Shown here: in pieces, positions 23,735-33,071 of the stretch
How the letters are laid out: each line of letters starts with the position of its first letter
Position numbering within the stretch: the first letter of the stretch is position 1
Assembly: GCA_949948715.1 (NCBI GenBank)
Contig: CATLGW010000005.1
Coordinates: 21,951 to 85,950, forward strand
Source: an uncultured Lachnospiraceae bacterium
GTDB lineage: Bacteria > Bacillota > Clostridia > Lachnospirales > Lachnospiraceae
Direction: 5' to 3'
Length of the DNA: 64,000 nt
The notes under the pieces: generated by a model
Told to the model about the DNA's origin: nothing
What the model saw: only the letters and a program-made list of their open reading frames with translations
Databases searched by the model: none
Translations under genes and position numbers: made by a program

Positions 23735-25909
23735 ATGGCGATTATATTTGATGAGGAGAGGCAGGTATTTTCACTGCACACGAAGAACACCACCTATCAG
23801 ATGATGGCGGACCGATATGGGTATCTGCTGCATTTGTATTACGGAAAAAGGGTGGATGACCCCATGGAGTATATGCTCACCTATTTTGACAGGGGTTTTT
23901 CCGGCAATCCCTATGATGCCGGCAGGGACCGAACCTATTCCCTGGATGTGCTGCCCCAGGAGTTTCCCGTGCTGGGTGTCGGGGATTACCGAAGCGCGGC
24001 TTTTAAGGTCCGGGAAGAGAACGGATGTTACGGATGTGACCTGCGCTATAAAGGGCACCGCGTATTAAATGAAAAGTACAGACTGCCGGGCCTGCCGGCA
24101 GTATATGGAGAGCAGATACAGACCTTGGAAATCCTGCTGGAGGATGAGCGCCTGGGGCTGGAGGTGACGCTTCTGTACGGCGTGATTGAGGAATGCGATA
24201 TACTCACCAGGAGCGTCAAAATTCAAAATGTCTCGGGAGAGCGGGTTTATCTGGAAAAGGTATCCAGCGCCTGCCTGGATTTCCTCTACGGAAGATATGA
24301 TTTTCTCACATTTTATGGCAGACACGCCATGGAGCGGAATAGACAGCGGATGCCTGTGGCTCACGGAAAGCAGTCTGTGGGAAGTACCAGGGGATGCTCC
24401 GGCCATCAGTACAATCCCTTTGTGATCCTGGCCCACTCCGATGCCACGGAGAGCGCCGGGGAATGCTACGGGGTCTCCTTTGTGTACAGCGGAAGCTTCA
24501 CCGCGGAGGTGGAGGCGGATCAGTTTAACCAGATCCGTCTAATCATGGGAATTTCCGAGGAACAGTTTTCCTATCCCCTGGAACGGGGAGAGACCTTCTA
24601 TGCTCCGGAGGCGGCGCTGTCCTACTCCGCGGAGGGGCTTGGGGAGTTGTCCCATCATTTTCACCGGTGCATCAGGGAGCATATCTGCCGGGGAAAATAC
24701 AAGGATCAGGTGAGGCCGGTTTTGGTGAACAGTTGGGAGGCCTGCTACTTTGACTTCGACGGGGACGCCATTGTGAGGCTGGCAAAGCAGGCGGCGCAGC
24801 TTGGGATAGAGCTGGTGGTGATGGACGACGGCTGGTTTGGCCGCAGGGAGGACGACAATTCCTCTCTGGGAGACTGGGATGTGAACGAGGGAAAGCTGGG
24901 CTGTTCCCTTCAGGAGCTGTCGAAAAGAATCCATGAGACGGGTCTGCAGTTTGGGATTTGGATTGAGCCGGAGATGGTTTCCGAGGACAGCGAGCTGTAC
25001 CGCAGACATCCGGAGTGGGCCATGCAGATACCGGGGAAGCCTCCGGTGAGAGGCCGCAATCAGCTTGTGCTGGACTTTGCCAATCCCGAGGTGGTGGGCT
25101 ACATCTATGAGAAGATAAGAGATGTTTTGATACAGGGTAATGTGGAATATGTAAAATGGGACATGAACCGCTCTCTTGCGGATGTCTTCTCGGGGAGAGC
25201 GGACTGGCAGGGCAAGGTTCTGTATGATTATATGCTGGGTGTGTATTCTCTGCTGGAGCGGCTGACGGCGGAATTCCCGGATGTATTGTGGGAGGGCTGT
25301 TCCGGGGGAGGCGGACGGTTTGACATGGGAATGCTTTTTTACACACCCCAGATTTGGTGCAGTGACAACACGGATGCGATTGACCGGGTGCGCATTCAAT
25401 ATGGGACCTCCTTCGGATATCCATTGTCCGCCATGGGCTCCCATGTGTCCGCCGTGCCCAACCATCAGACGGGGAGAGTCACGGATATGCGTACCAGAGG
25501 CGTGGTGGCCATGACGGGAGCCTTTGGATACGAGCTGGATCTGGGGAAGCTGGACGAAGAGGAAAAGAGACAGGTGCGGGAGCAGGTGGCCATGTATCAC
25601 AAGGTGGCTCCCCTGCTCTTACACGGGCGATATTACAGGCTGAGCGATCCCTTCACGGATGCGCTGGGGGCCTGGATGGTGGTGGATGAGGAGAAAAAGC
25701 ATGCGCTGTGCAGCGTGGTATGCCTGGAAAATCACGCCAATATGCCGGTGGCCTACGTGAGACTGCAGGGACTTTCAAGGAACGGTAAATACCGGGATCA
25801 GGAGACGGGGAAGGTGTACTCCGGCGCGGCGCTGATGTCCTGCGGCATACCGGTATTGACGGAATTTGGCGAGTACCGGTCCTGGCAGATTCTCCTGGAG
25901 AAAATGTGA
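23735..25909 (+). CDS. Alpha-galactosidase, GH36
   Basis: A 724-residue cytosolic enzyme, the normal length for bacterial GH36. It hydrolyses alpha-1,6-galactosides such as raffinose, stachyose and melibiose. The N-terminal beta-sandwich (to about residue 320) precedes the barrel. Key motifs are DDGWFG, the nucleophile in YVKWDMNR (about residue 476), CSGGGGRFD and the acid/base Asp in WCSDNTDAIDR (about 544). The start is the ATG 6 bp after AAGGAGA; the track ORF adds 26 residues that overlap the GH32 3' end. Product sucrose would feed the GH32 or amylosucrase-like enzyme. Confidence 0.96.
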   Translation: MAIIFDEERQVFSLHTKNTTYQMMADRYGYLLHLYYGKRVDDPMEYMLTYFDRGFSGNPYDAGRDRTYSLDVLPQEFPVLGVGDYRSAAFKVREENGCYGCDLRYKGHRVLNEKYRLPGLPAVYGEQIQTLEILLEDERLGLEVTLLYGVIEECDILTRSVKIQNVSGERVYLEKVSSACLDFLYGRYDFLTFYGRHAMERNRQRMPVAHGKQSVGSTRGCSGHQYNPFVILAHSDATESAGECYGVSFVYSGSFTAEVEADQFNQIRLIMGISEEQFSYPLERGETFYAPEAALSYSAEGLGELSHHFHRCIREHICRGKYKDQVRPVLVNSWEACYFDFDGDAIVRLAKQAAQLGIELVVMDDGWFGRREDDNSSLGDWDVNEGKLGCSLQELSKRIHETGLQFGIWIEPEMVSEDSELYRRHPEWAMQIPGKPPVRGRNQLVLDFANPEVVGYIYEKIRDVLIQGNVEYVKWDMNRSLADVFSGRADWQGKVLYDYMLGVYSLLERLTAEFPDVLWEGCSGGGGRFDMGMLFYTPQIWCSDNTDAIDRVRIQYGTSFGYPLSAMGSHVSAVPNHQTGRVTDMRTRGVVAMTGAFGYELDLGKLDEEEKRQVREQVAMYHKVAPLLLHGRYYRLSDPFTDALGAWMVVDEEKKHALCSVVCLENHANMPVAYVRLQGLSRNGKYRDQETGKVYSGAALMSCGIPVLTEFGEYRSWQILLEKM

Positions 25910-25927
25910 ATCGGAGGTAAGTAAGCG

Positions 25928-26893
25928 ATGAAAAAATATGATGTGGTGGCGCTGGGGGAATTGTTGATGGACATGACGGACAACGGGGTGTCCGCCCAGG
26001 GGAATACGCTGTTTGAGGCCAATCCCGGCGGGGCGCCCTGCAATGTCCTCGCCCTGCTTGCCGGTCTGTCACATCGGACCGCCTTCATCGGCAAGGTGGG
26101 GGAGGATCTGTTCGGAAGGAAGCTTAAGGGGGCCCTGGAGGAGCTGGGGATCGACTCCTCGGGCCTGTGTGTGGACCCGAAGTGCAGAACCACCTTGGCC
26201 TTTGTGGAGACAAAGGCGGACGGGGACAGGGACTTTTCCTTTTACAGAAATCCCGGCGCGGATATGATGCTTGAGAAGAGTGATATTCGGGAAGAACTGC
26301 TGTGCGAGACACAGATCTTTCACTTCGGCACCTTGTCCATGACCCATGAGGGGGTGAGGGAGGCCACCCGCCATGCGGCGGAGTGCGCCAAGGCCCGGGG
26401 AGCGCTTATCTCCTTTGATCCCAATATCAGGGAGCCTTTGTGGGATTCCATGGAGGAGGCCAGGAAACAGACGGAGTACGGACTCGGAATCTGCGATATT
26501 TTGAAAATTTCCGACAACGAGATTACCTGGCTCACGGGGGAGGAGGATTACGACAGGGGTGTGGAGTGGATCCGGGAGAGGTATTATGTCCCTCTCATAC
26601 TTGTCTCCATGGGAAAGGCCGGGAGCCGGGCATATTATAAGGATCTGGCGGTGGAGCGGCCGGCGTTTCTTCAGGAGGGAACCATAGAGACCACGGGAGC
26701 GGGAGACACCTTTATGGGCTGCATGCTTCATGGGGTGCTGCGCACGGGACTGGAGGGGCTGACGGAGGAGTCTCTGGGGGAGATGCTTACCTTTGCCAAC
26801 GCCGCGGCCTCTTTGGTAACCACCAGGAAGGGGGCGCTGCGGGTGATGCCGAAGGAGCAGGAAATCCGGAAGGTGGTGAGCAGCCGTGGGTAA
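25928..26893 (+). CDS. Fructokinase, PfkB/ribokinase family
   Basis: A 321-residue cytosolic sugar kinase. The N-terminal glycine-rich motif (NPGGAPCNVLALLAGL) and C-terminal anion-hole/catalytic motif TTGAGDTFMGCMLHG (Asp near residue 260) are intact. In this operon it should phosphorylate fructose released by GH32 or amylosucrase to fructose-6-phosphate. The gene overlaps the next start by 8 bp. Confidence 0.92.
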   Translation: MKKYDVVALGELLMDMTDNGVSAQGNTLFEANPGGAPCNVLALLAGLSHRTAFIGKVGEDLFGRKLKGALEELGIDSSGLCVDPKCRTTLAFVETKADGDRDFSFYRNPGADMMLEKSDIREELLCETQIFHFGTLSMTHEGVREATRHAAECAKARGALISFDPNIREPLWDSMEEARKQTEYGLGICDILKISDNEITWLTGEEDYDRGVEWIRERYYVPLILVSMGKAGSRAYYKDLAVERPAFLQEGTIETTGAGDTFMGCMLHGVLRTGLEGLTEESLGEMLTFANAAASLVTTRKGALRVMPKEQEIRKVVSSRG

Positions 26894-28715
26894 GGAGAAG
26901 GAAGATTTCACAAAGAGGCTTGAGAGACATCACGACGAGCTGCGCTGGCTCTATATGGAGCTGTATGGGAACGGATCCATGTTTGCGGAGCTGTGTGATC
27001 AGATGGGCCGTTTTTACCGGGAGCGCAGGGAGGCGCTTAGGGAGAGGGACGCCCGCAGGGAGGCTGACCCTGGCTGGTACAGAAAGAACGATATGTTGGG
27101 AATGATGTTCTATATCGACAATTTCGCGGGCCATTTAAAGGGAGTGGAGGAAAAGCTGGAATATATTGAGCGCTGCAGCGTGAATTATATCCATCTGATG
27201 CCCTTTCTGGACACGGTGGAGGGCCGTTCCGACGGCGGGTACGCGGTGAAGGATTTCAGAAAGGTGCAGGAGAAGCTGGGGTCCATGGAGGATCTGGAAA
27301 GCCTGACGGAGGCCTGCCATAAGAGAGAGATCAATGTCTGCATGGATTTTGTGATGAACCATACCTCCGAGGACCACGAGTGGGCCAGAAGGGCCAGGCG
27401 GGGGGAGGGAGAGTACATGAGCCGGTACTTTTTCTTCGACAACTGGGAGGAGCCCTCCCGGTATGAGAGAACGGTTCCCCAGGTCTTTCCCACAACGGCC
27501 CCGGGAAACTTTACTTATCTGGCCGATGCCGGTCACTATGTCATGACCTCCTTTTATCCCTATCAGTGGGATTTGAACTACAGGAACCCCAGGGTTTTTA
27601 ATGAGATGATGTACAATTTTCTGTATCTGGCCAACAGGGGCGTTGACATCATCCGCATCGATGCGGTGCCTTATATCTGGAAGGAGCTGGGCACTCAGTG
27701 TCGAAACCTCCCCCAGGTCCACACCATTGTGCGCATGATGCGTATGATCAGTGAGGTGGTCTGCCCCTCCGTCCTTCTGCTGGGGGAGGTGGTAATGGAG
27801 CCGGAGAAGGTGGCTCCCTATTTCGGCACGGTGGAGAAGCCGGAATGTCATATGCTCTACAATGTCACCACCATGGCCACTACCTGGCACACGGTGGCCA
27901 CCAGGGATGCGGGGCTTTTGAAACGGCAGCTCGACACGGTGAGCGCCCTTCCCAAGGAATACCTCTTCTTAAATTACCTTCGGTGCCACGACGATATCGG
28001 CTGGGGGCTGGACTATAAGGCTCTGGCCAAGGAAGGAATCGGGGAGCGCTCCCACAAGCAGTACCTGAACGATTATTTCCAGGGATTGGCGGGGGAGAGC
28101 AGCAGCAGAGGAGAACTCTACAATGCCGACCCCGTCACCGGGGACGCCAGGTTCTGCGGGACCACCGCCTCCATGTGCGGCATTGAGAAGGCGGGATTTG
28201 AGAAGGATCCGGAGGCCATGGAGCGGGCCCTTCGGCTGGACCTGATGCTTCACGCCTATATGTTCATGCAGTCGGGGATTCCGGTGCTGTACAGCGGGGA
28301 TGAGATCGGTCAGATCAATGATTACAGCTATAAGGAGGATCCCTTAAAGGCGGCGGACTCCCGATATCTTCACCGGGGAAAAATGAACTGGGAGCTGGTG
28401 GAAAATATCAAAAAGCCGGGGACGGTGGAGGCGGAAATTTTTTCCGGACTCAAAAAGCTTCTGCAGATCCGCAGGTCGGAGAGCGTGTTTGTTTCCCATG
28501 CGGATATGCGCACGATTGAGACGGGGGACCGCTCCGTGCTGTGTATCGGCAGGTATTACGGGGGAGAGACGGTGATCGGGCTGTTTAATTTCAGCGAGGC
28601 CGACAGACAGATTCGGCTGGGCCAGGGGGAGTGCACGGAGCTTGTCACCGGCAGGAAAATACGGACGGAAGAGCTGAAACTGGCGGGATATGGTTTTTAC
28701 TATCTGAAGAAATAA
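26886..28715 (+). CDS. Amylosucrase-like GH13 (subfamily 4) enzyme
   Basis: A 609-residue GH13 enzyme resembling amylosucrase or sucrose hydrolase. An N-terminal helical domain (about 1-85) precedes the barrel, as in Neisseria amylosucrase. Catalytic regions are DFVMNHTSEDHEWA, the nucleophile in IRIDAVPYIWK, the acid/base Glu in LLGEVVMEP and CHDDIGWGL, which corresponds to the SHDDIGW region of amylosucrases. It would convert sucrose to fructose plus alpha-1,4-glucan, or simply hydrolyse it. The start is a GTG overlapping the kinase gene. There is no signal peptide, so any glucan would be intracellular. Sucrose phosphorylase is less likely given length and motifs. Confidence 0.85.
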   Translation: MGKEKEDFTKRLERHHDELRWLYMELYGNGSMFAELCDQMGRFYRERREALRERDARREADPGWYRKNDMLGMMFYIDNFAGHLKGVEEKLEYIERCSVNYIHLMPFLDTVEGRSDGGYAVKDFRKVQEKLGSMEDLESLTEACHKREINVCMDFVMNHTSEDHEWARRARRGEGEYMSRYFFFDNWEEPSRYERTVPQVFPTTAPGNFTYLADAGHYVMTSFYPYQWDLNYRNPRVFNEMMYNFLYLANRGVDIIRIDAVPYIWKELGTQCRNLPQVHTIVRMMRMISEVVCPSVLLLGEVVMEPEKVAPYFGTVEKPECHMLYNVTTMATTWHTVATRDAGLLKRQLDTVSALPKEYLFLNYLRCHDDIGWGLDYKALAKEGIGERSHKQYLNDYFQGLAGESSSRGELYNADPVTGDARFCGTTASMCGIEKAGFEKDPEAMERALRLDLMLHAYMFMQSGIPVLYSGDEIGQINDYSYKEDPLKAADSRYLHRGKMNWELVENIKKPGTVEAEIFSGLKKLLQIRRSESVFVSHADMRTIETGDRSVLCIGRYYGGETVIGLFNFSEADRQIRLGQGECTELVTGRKIRTEELKLAGYGFYYLKK

Positions 28716-28787
28716 TGTTGCCCCGTGACAGGGAAATTGGGCGGATGATCTGAGAGAGCTATGATCTCACCGCTTTGGCAAAGAAAA

Positions 28788-28828
28788 AGGGACGGCCGCG
28801 CTGGTGTCTGGCGCGGCTGCCCTTTTTT
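28788..28828 (+). terminator. Rho-independent terminator of the sugar operon
   Basis: A GGGaCgGCCGCGC stem with GCGCGGCtGcCC, a 9-nt loop and a run of six T. It lies about 75 bp after the amylosucrase-like gene. Confidence 0.88.
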
Positions 28829-28910
28829 GCGAGATGCATCGGCTTAGGGAGGAAAGGCCCGGGCCGGCACACCTGCGCGCTGATTTTGAGGTGATCCGTG
28901 GGCGGAGGTA

Positions 28911-31361
28911 TTAACTGTAATAAATGACAAAATTGCCGATTTCCGTGTCCCACAGCAGGGACAGGTCGTTGGTGACGCCGTTGTCCAGCTTGCCTCTTTT
29001 TAACAGGAAATTCATGGCTGTGACGCTGTGAACGGAGGTTTCCTCCAGGGGGATACCCCGGAAGGACAGCTCCTTTTGATCCTCCGGTCCGGGCCCCGGC
29101 TGTATGGTTTTTACCCTCAGATCCGCCGTGCGCCGTTTAAAGTGCAGGGCGATCTCCACCTGATACCGGCCCTCGCCCGAAAGTCCCAGATCCACCGCCC
29201 GGGTGCCCTCGTACTCATGGAAGCCGTCGCCGGTCAGATAGGCGGTGTCCGTCTCGTCGTAATTGCCTGTGACAAAGCCGATATGGCCGTTGCAGGAGGT
29301 CTTCATGGAGAACAGTCTGTCATCCCCGCCGTAAAACTCGATTTCCGTGCAGTTTCTTTTGTCGGGGATGCCCGGATGCCATTCGAAGGCCACGGTCATG
29401 CACCGAGGGTCTATCTCCGGAGCCTGGGGAAATTCCTTGCGGACAAAGCGTTCCCCCGAGGCCTCCACATATAGGCGGAGACTTCGTCTGCCCTTTTCGT
29501 CCATCCGGCAGGAGAGCAGGTCCCTGTTTTTCCCTGTGACGCCCCAGGGAGCGGTCTTTAGGGGTTCCCGCCCAAAATCCTCCCGGACCAAAAATCGAGC
29601 CTGGGGCTTGAGGGAGGAGACGGCGGCCTCCAGGGCGTGAAGGGCGGCGGAAATATGGGACCGGTCCGCCTGACAGCCCAGGGCGCTTTCCGCCTCCCCC
29701 AGGGCTTTCGCCAGGGCTTCCCAGGAGGCCGGGGCGAAGGCGTGCTCCGGGTAGTAAGAGCTGTGCAGCTTTTCCGTAAGCTCCCGCAGCAGATAGGCGT
29801 CGTCAGGGGCAAAGACAGGCACATCCACGGGTTCGGACAGCGGGCCGTCCCCGTTTACCCCGCCGCAGGCCACGAAATACTGACAGGCCTTGTCCCCGGA
29901 GGCCTCCAGAGTGGCCCGCATCTTAGGCCCTGTCATGCCTGCGGACACATAGGCCGTGGGGGAGGCCGTCAGTACGGGGGCGGCCTCAGGGCTGTCTTTT
30001 CGGAAAATGCGAAAGCAGGTAATCAGGTTTTCGGGCAGATAGAGGGAATCCTCATGGATCTCCCAGGACACAGTGACGCTGTCCCGGGTCCTGGCGGCGA
30101 TGCGAAGCCCCTCCGGCCGCACGCCGGGCGGCTGGTCGCACACAGGAAGTCTGAGGATATGCCCGCTGAAAGAGTATCCCTCCAGACCGGCGATGGCGTT
30201 TGCCACAAGCTGGGCGGCCACGATGCCCCCGACCCGTTTTAAGTGAACGCCGTCCACCGTCAGATCTAAGGGGCTGCGGGCCTTCAGGTATTCCTGCCAG
30301 AGGCGCAGAAGCTCCACATAGGGCAGGCGGTATTCCTCTGCCAGGGCGGCGATCCGCTCCACATATTCGGGGGCGGAGCCGGTGCCGGAGCTTAAGACTA
30401 CCTTCAGGCCGAAGGCCTGGCAGCATTCCAGGAGATAGCGCAGCCTTTCCTCAAACTCTCCGGCATCGCTGAAGCGTCTGCCGGGGGCGTTGTCGTTGAT
30501 GCCGCTCTCGATGATCACCGCGTCGCCGGGGTGGCTTCGAAGGAAAAAGTCGTTGAAGAAGCCCTCGTAGAGATAGCTCTTTAAGGAGCTGCCGGCCACG
30601 GCGCTGTTATCCAGCATAAGCTCCCGGTCCGTAAATTTCCCCATGGAGAAATCCTCGCCCCAGCCTGTCCGCTCCGGGATGGGAGCCCAGGGGCCGCCGT
30701 CCTGGGGAGGGTACTTGGCCAGGGTGGAATCTCCGATAAAACGGAGGGTGGGCCGGGGGGAGGGCTGTGAAATCTGTTCCTTCCGGGTGACGGAGATCTC
30801 CCTTAGATAGAAAACTCCGGATTCCCCGCTGTCCTTAAGCCAGGTGGTGAGCTGTATTTTCAGCCGTCCCTTGGGGACGGCCGTCAGGCAGAGGCTTTCC
30901 CTTGTACCGCCTGCCTGAGTCCAGACCCAGTCCTTCTCCAGGGGCTCCGCGTAAGAGGTGGGGATGCCTCCCTCAAACCAGCGGACCGCATAGAGATTGC
31001 CCTGGAGGCAGGCTCCGTTTACCGCCCGCTGCCGCCCGTCGGTGACCTGCAGCAGGCGGACCTCATATACTCCCGGGGGTACATCCAGGGTGAAGGAGGG
31101 GTATTCCCATTCCACCCGGGTCAGGTTCCCCTCCCGGTCCCGGGATTCCCTTCGGGCGTTGGTGCCGGCCACATAGCCGGGGCCGTCAAAAAGGCGCACC
31201 TTTTCCCGGGCCTCCCAGCCGAAGCCGGAGAGGGGGCTGTACAGGGTGGCGGAGGAGACGGGAAAGACCGGGTTTTCCGGCTCCCGTTCCCCGGGGGAGC
31301 CGAAGCGGAAGGTGAGGGTGTCCCCCTCGGAAAGAATTTGTGTGATTGGGGCTGTTTTCAT
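28911..31361 (-). CDS. SGNH/GDSL esterase with FN3 and jelly-roll-like modules (rhamnogalacturonan acetylesterase type)
   Basis: An 816-residue multidomain protein. The N-terminal beta-rich module (about 1-200) resembles those before YxiM/RhgT-like esterases. The SGNH core (about 203-390) has block I FIGDSTLAKYPP, the block III Asn in ESGINDNAPG and the Asp-His pair in VDGVHLKRVGG, as in CE12 acetylesterases. A fibronectin type III module (about 395-525) and a C-terminal laminin/jelly-roll-like module (about 600-816) follow. No signal peptide is visible, so it may act in the cytosol on imported pectin fragments. It starts 24 bp after the dus stop on the same strand with an AGAGGAA site. Deacetylation is inferred from family. 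Confidence 0.83.
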   Translation of the reverse strand: MKTAPITQILSEGDTLTFRFGSPGEREPENPVFPVSSATLYSPLSGFGWEAREKVRLFDGPGYVAGTNARRESRDREGNLTRVEWEYPSFTLDVPPGVYEVRLLQVTDGRQRAVNGACLQGNLYAVRWFEGGIPTSYAEPLEKDWVWTQAGGTRESLCLTAVPKGRLKIQLTTWLKDSGESGVFYLREISVTRKEQISQPSPRPTLRFIGDSTLAKYPPQDGGPWAPIPERTGWGEDFSMGKFTDRELMLDNSAVAGSSLKSYLYEGFFNDFFLRSHPGDAVIIESGINDNAPGRRFSDAGEFEERLRYLLECCQAFGLKVVLSSGTGSAPEYVERIAALAEEYRLPYVELLRLWQEYLKARSPLDLTVDGVHLKRVGGIVAAQLVANAIAGLEGYSFSGHILRLPVCDQPPGVRPEGLRIAARTRDSVTVSWEIHEDSLYLPENLITCFRIFRKDSPEAAPVLTASPTAYVSAGMTGPKMRATLEASGDKACQYFVACGGVNGDGPLSEPVDVPVFAPDDAYLLRELTEKLHSSYYPEHAFAPASWEALAKALGEAESALGCQADRSHISAALHALEAAVSSLKPQARFLVREDFGREPLKTAPWGVTGKNRDLLSCRMDEKGRRSLRLYVEASGERFVRKEFPQAPEIDPRCMTVAFEWHPGIPDKRNCTEIEFYGGDDRLFSMKTSCNGHIGFVTGNYDETDTAYLTGDGFHEYEGTRAVDLGLSGEGRYQVEIALHFKRRTADLRVKTIQPGPGPEDQKELSFRGIPLEETSVHSVTAMNFLLKRGKLDNGVTNDLSLLWDTEIGNFVIYYS

Positions 31362-31385
31362 GGCAATTCCTCTTTTCTTATATTA

Positions 31386-32423
31386 TTATCCCAATATTTC
31401 CTTGACTGCGGCCCGGTATCCGGGCAGATCGGCGGCCTTTCGTATCTGTTTCAGAGCTTTGCCGCATTGAGGGAAGGAATCGCCCCAATAGCTCCAGAGC
31501 TCCTTCATTTTGAATAGAGTGTTCCGGTCTCCGGACATGACCTCCTGATAGCCACCAAAAAGTTCCTCATGAAAGGCGCGCAGAACTTTCGTCTGGGAAG
31601 ATGAGTCCGGGGCGGCCGCCGGGAGGTTCCCTGCCGAGGCCGCAAGCTGCCTTGTCAGAAGGGGGTTTTTCAGAACGCCTCTGCCAAGCATTACCCTTCC
31701 GATCTGGGGGAATCGCTCCCGGAGGGTCTCAAAGTCCGCCGGGCTGTGGATATCGCCGTTATAGCAAAAGGGGGTGGGACTGCCCTTTTTCGCCAGGCAG
31801 GTCAGGGCGGCAGCCGCAGCCTCAGGTCGGACCGGGTTTCGGTAAAAATCCTGCTGCAGACGGGGATGGAGGATCAGTTCCTCCAAGGGATATTCTGTGA
31901 AGAGGGCTGACAGTCTCTCCCACTCCGCCGTGTCCTCCACGCCGATCCGGGTCTTGATGGAGATGCGCAGGGGGCATCTGTCAAATATTTCATCCAGGAA
32001 GGCCTCTAGCCGCTCCGGGAAGCCGAGAAACCCTGCGCCCCGCCCCTTGGAAGCCACCGTGCCGGAGGGACAGCCCAGGTTCAGGTTCACATGGGTGTAG
32101 CCCATCTGTCCCAGGCTGTCCGCCACGGCCAGGAAATCCTCGGTTCGGTTGGAAAGAATCTGCGGGATCAGCCGGGGGCGGGCCGGATTCTGCGCTTCAC
32201 TGTCCCCGGCCTGATGCCCGGCCTTGCCGTCGTTTTCTTCCTCCCCCAGCACAAATGCCCGGTTGTGCTCCGGCAGCACGTCCTGCAGTTGTCTGTGTCC
32301 AAAGCCCGCGCCGGCGATAAAGGGGGTATAGTACCGCTCCATGCCTCCGAAGTGTCTGGCGTAGGCGTTGCGGTAGATATATCCCGTGATCCCCTCCATG
32401 GGGGCCAGCTCAAAAATTATCAT
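31386..32423 (-). CDS. tRNA-dihydrouridine synthase
   Basis: A 345-residue FMN-dependent enzyme that reduces uridine to dihydrouridine in tRNA. The N-terminal APMEGITGYIYRNA, the catalytic Cys in LNLGCPSGTVASKGRGAG and the FMN-phosphate region YNGDIHSPAD ... VMLGRGVLKNP are intact. The insert EEENDGKAGHQAGDSEAQNP around residues 60-80 is longer than in most Dus proteins. It precedes the esterase gene on the minus strand. Confidence 0.93.
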   Translation of the reverse strand: MIIFELAPMEGITGYIYRNAYARHFGGMERYYTPFIAGAGFGHRQLQDVLPEHNRAFVLGEEENDGKAGHQAGDSEAQNPARPRLIPQILSNRTEDFLAVADSLGQMGYTHVNLNLGCPSGTVASKGRGAGFLGFPERLEAFLDEIFDRCPLRISIKTRIGVEDTAEWERLSALFTEYPLEELILHPRLQQDFYRNPVRPEAAAAALTCLAKKGSPTPFCYNGDIHSPADFETLRERFPQIGRVMLGRGVLKNPLLTRQLAASAGNLPAAAPDSSSQTKVLRAFHEELFGGYQEVMSGDRNTLFKMKELWSYWGDSFPQCGKALKQIRKAADLPGYRAAVKEILG

Positions 32424-32516
32424 ATGTTATATTGCCTTTCATATATAGGTTGCCGCAGTGCGGATTTATTAGCATTATATATGAATTTAACGGATGCTGC
32501 CAGAAAAATTTTAATT

Positions 32517-32550
32517 TTGCAACTTTTTGACATCCTAATTTATCTATAAG
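32517..32550 (+). promoter_or_regulatory. Possible ECF-type promoter of the sigV operon
   Basis: TGCAACTTTTT resembles the AAC-centred -35 of ECF sigma promoters and sits about 50 bp before the sigma gene. The matching -10 is not clear (TTATCTA region). Autoregulation is typical for SigV-type factors. Confidence 0.3.
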
Positions 32551-32573
32551 TTAAAAGGAGGAGAGGAGTTGAT

Positions 32574-33071
32574 TTGTTGAAAGAGGAGCTTTATGACAAG
32601 CTGGTTGCCTACATTGTGGAGAACCAGAACAAATTTTACCGTTTGGCTTACAGCTATGTAAAGAATCAGGATGACGCTCTGGACGTGGTGCAAAATGCGG
32701 TCTGTAAAGCGCTGGAGCATTATGGTGATTTGAGAAATGAGCAGGCAATCAAAACATGGTTTTATAAGATCGTGCTCAATGAGTGCTTTGCCCTCCTAAG
32801 GGCAAAAAATCGGATGGTTTTAACAGATGAAGACAGTTGTTGTGAAACGCCCTACGAGGAAACGGGTTTTCAATCCCACGATGATTTATACGCTGAAATT
32901 AATCGGATGGAGAACGATGTTCAAAACATAATTAAACTGAGGTTTTTCGAGGAATTACAGCTCAGTGAAATTGCCGGGATTTTGAAAATGAATTTAAACA
33001 CGGTAAAGGCAAAATTGTATCGTGGCTTAAAGACTTTGAGGGTGGCAATCGGAGAGGAGGGAGGAGTATGA
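32574..33071 (+). CDS. ECF RNA polymerase sigma factor, SigV-like
   Basis: A 165-residue ECF sigma factor. Region 2 (FYRLAYSYVKNQDDALDVVQNAV) binds the -10 element and region 4 (FEELQLSEIAGILKMNLNTVKAKLYRGLK) the -35. The start is TTG behind AAAAGGAGGAGAGG. The stop overlaps the next gene by ATGA. The downstream RsiV-like membrane protein suggests the SigV/lysozyme-response type of control. This stretch is more AT-rich than the sugar genes. Confidence 0.93.
   Translation: MLKEELYDKLVAYIVENQNKFYRLAYSYVKNQDDALDVVQNAVCKALEHYGDLRNEQAIKTWFYKIVLNECFALLRAKNRMVLTDEDSCCETPYEETGFQSHDDLYAEINRMENDVQNIIKLRFFEELQLSEIAGILKMNLNTVKAKLYRGLKTLRVAIGEEGGV

Noticed and set aside
22237-23793. 518-residue minus-strand ORF
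   Set aside because: Antisense shadow of the GH32 gene; no ribosome site, low-complexity His/Pro-rich translation.
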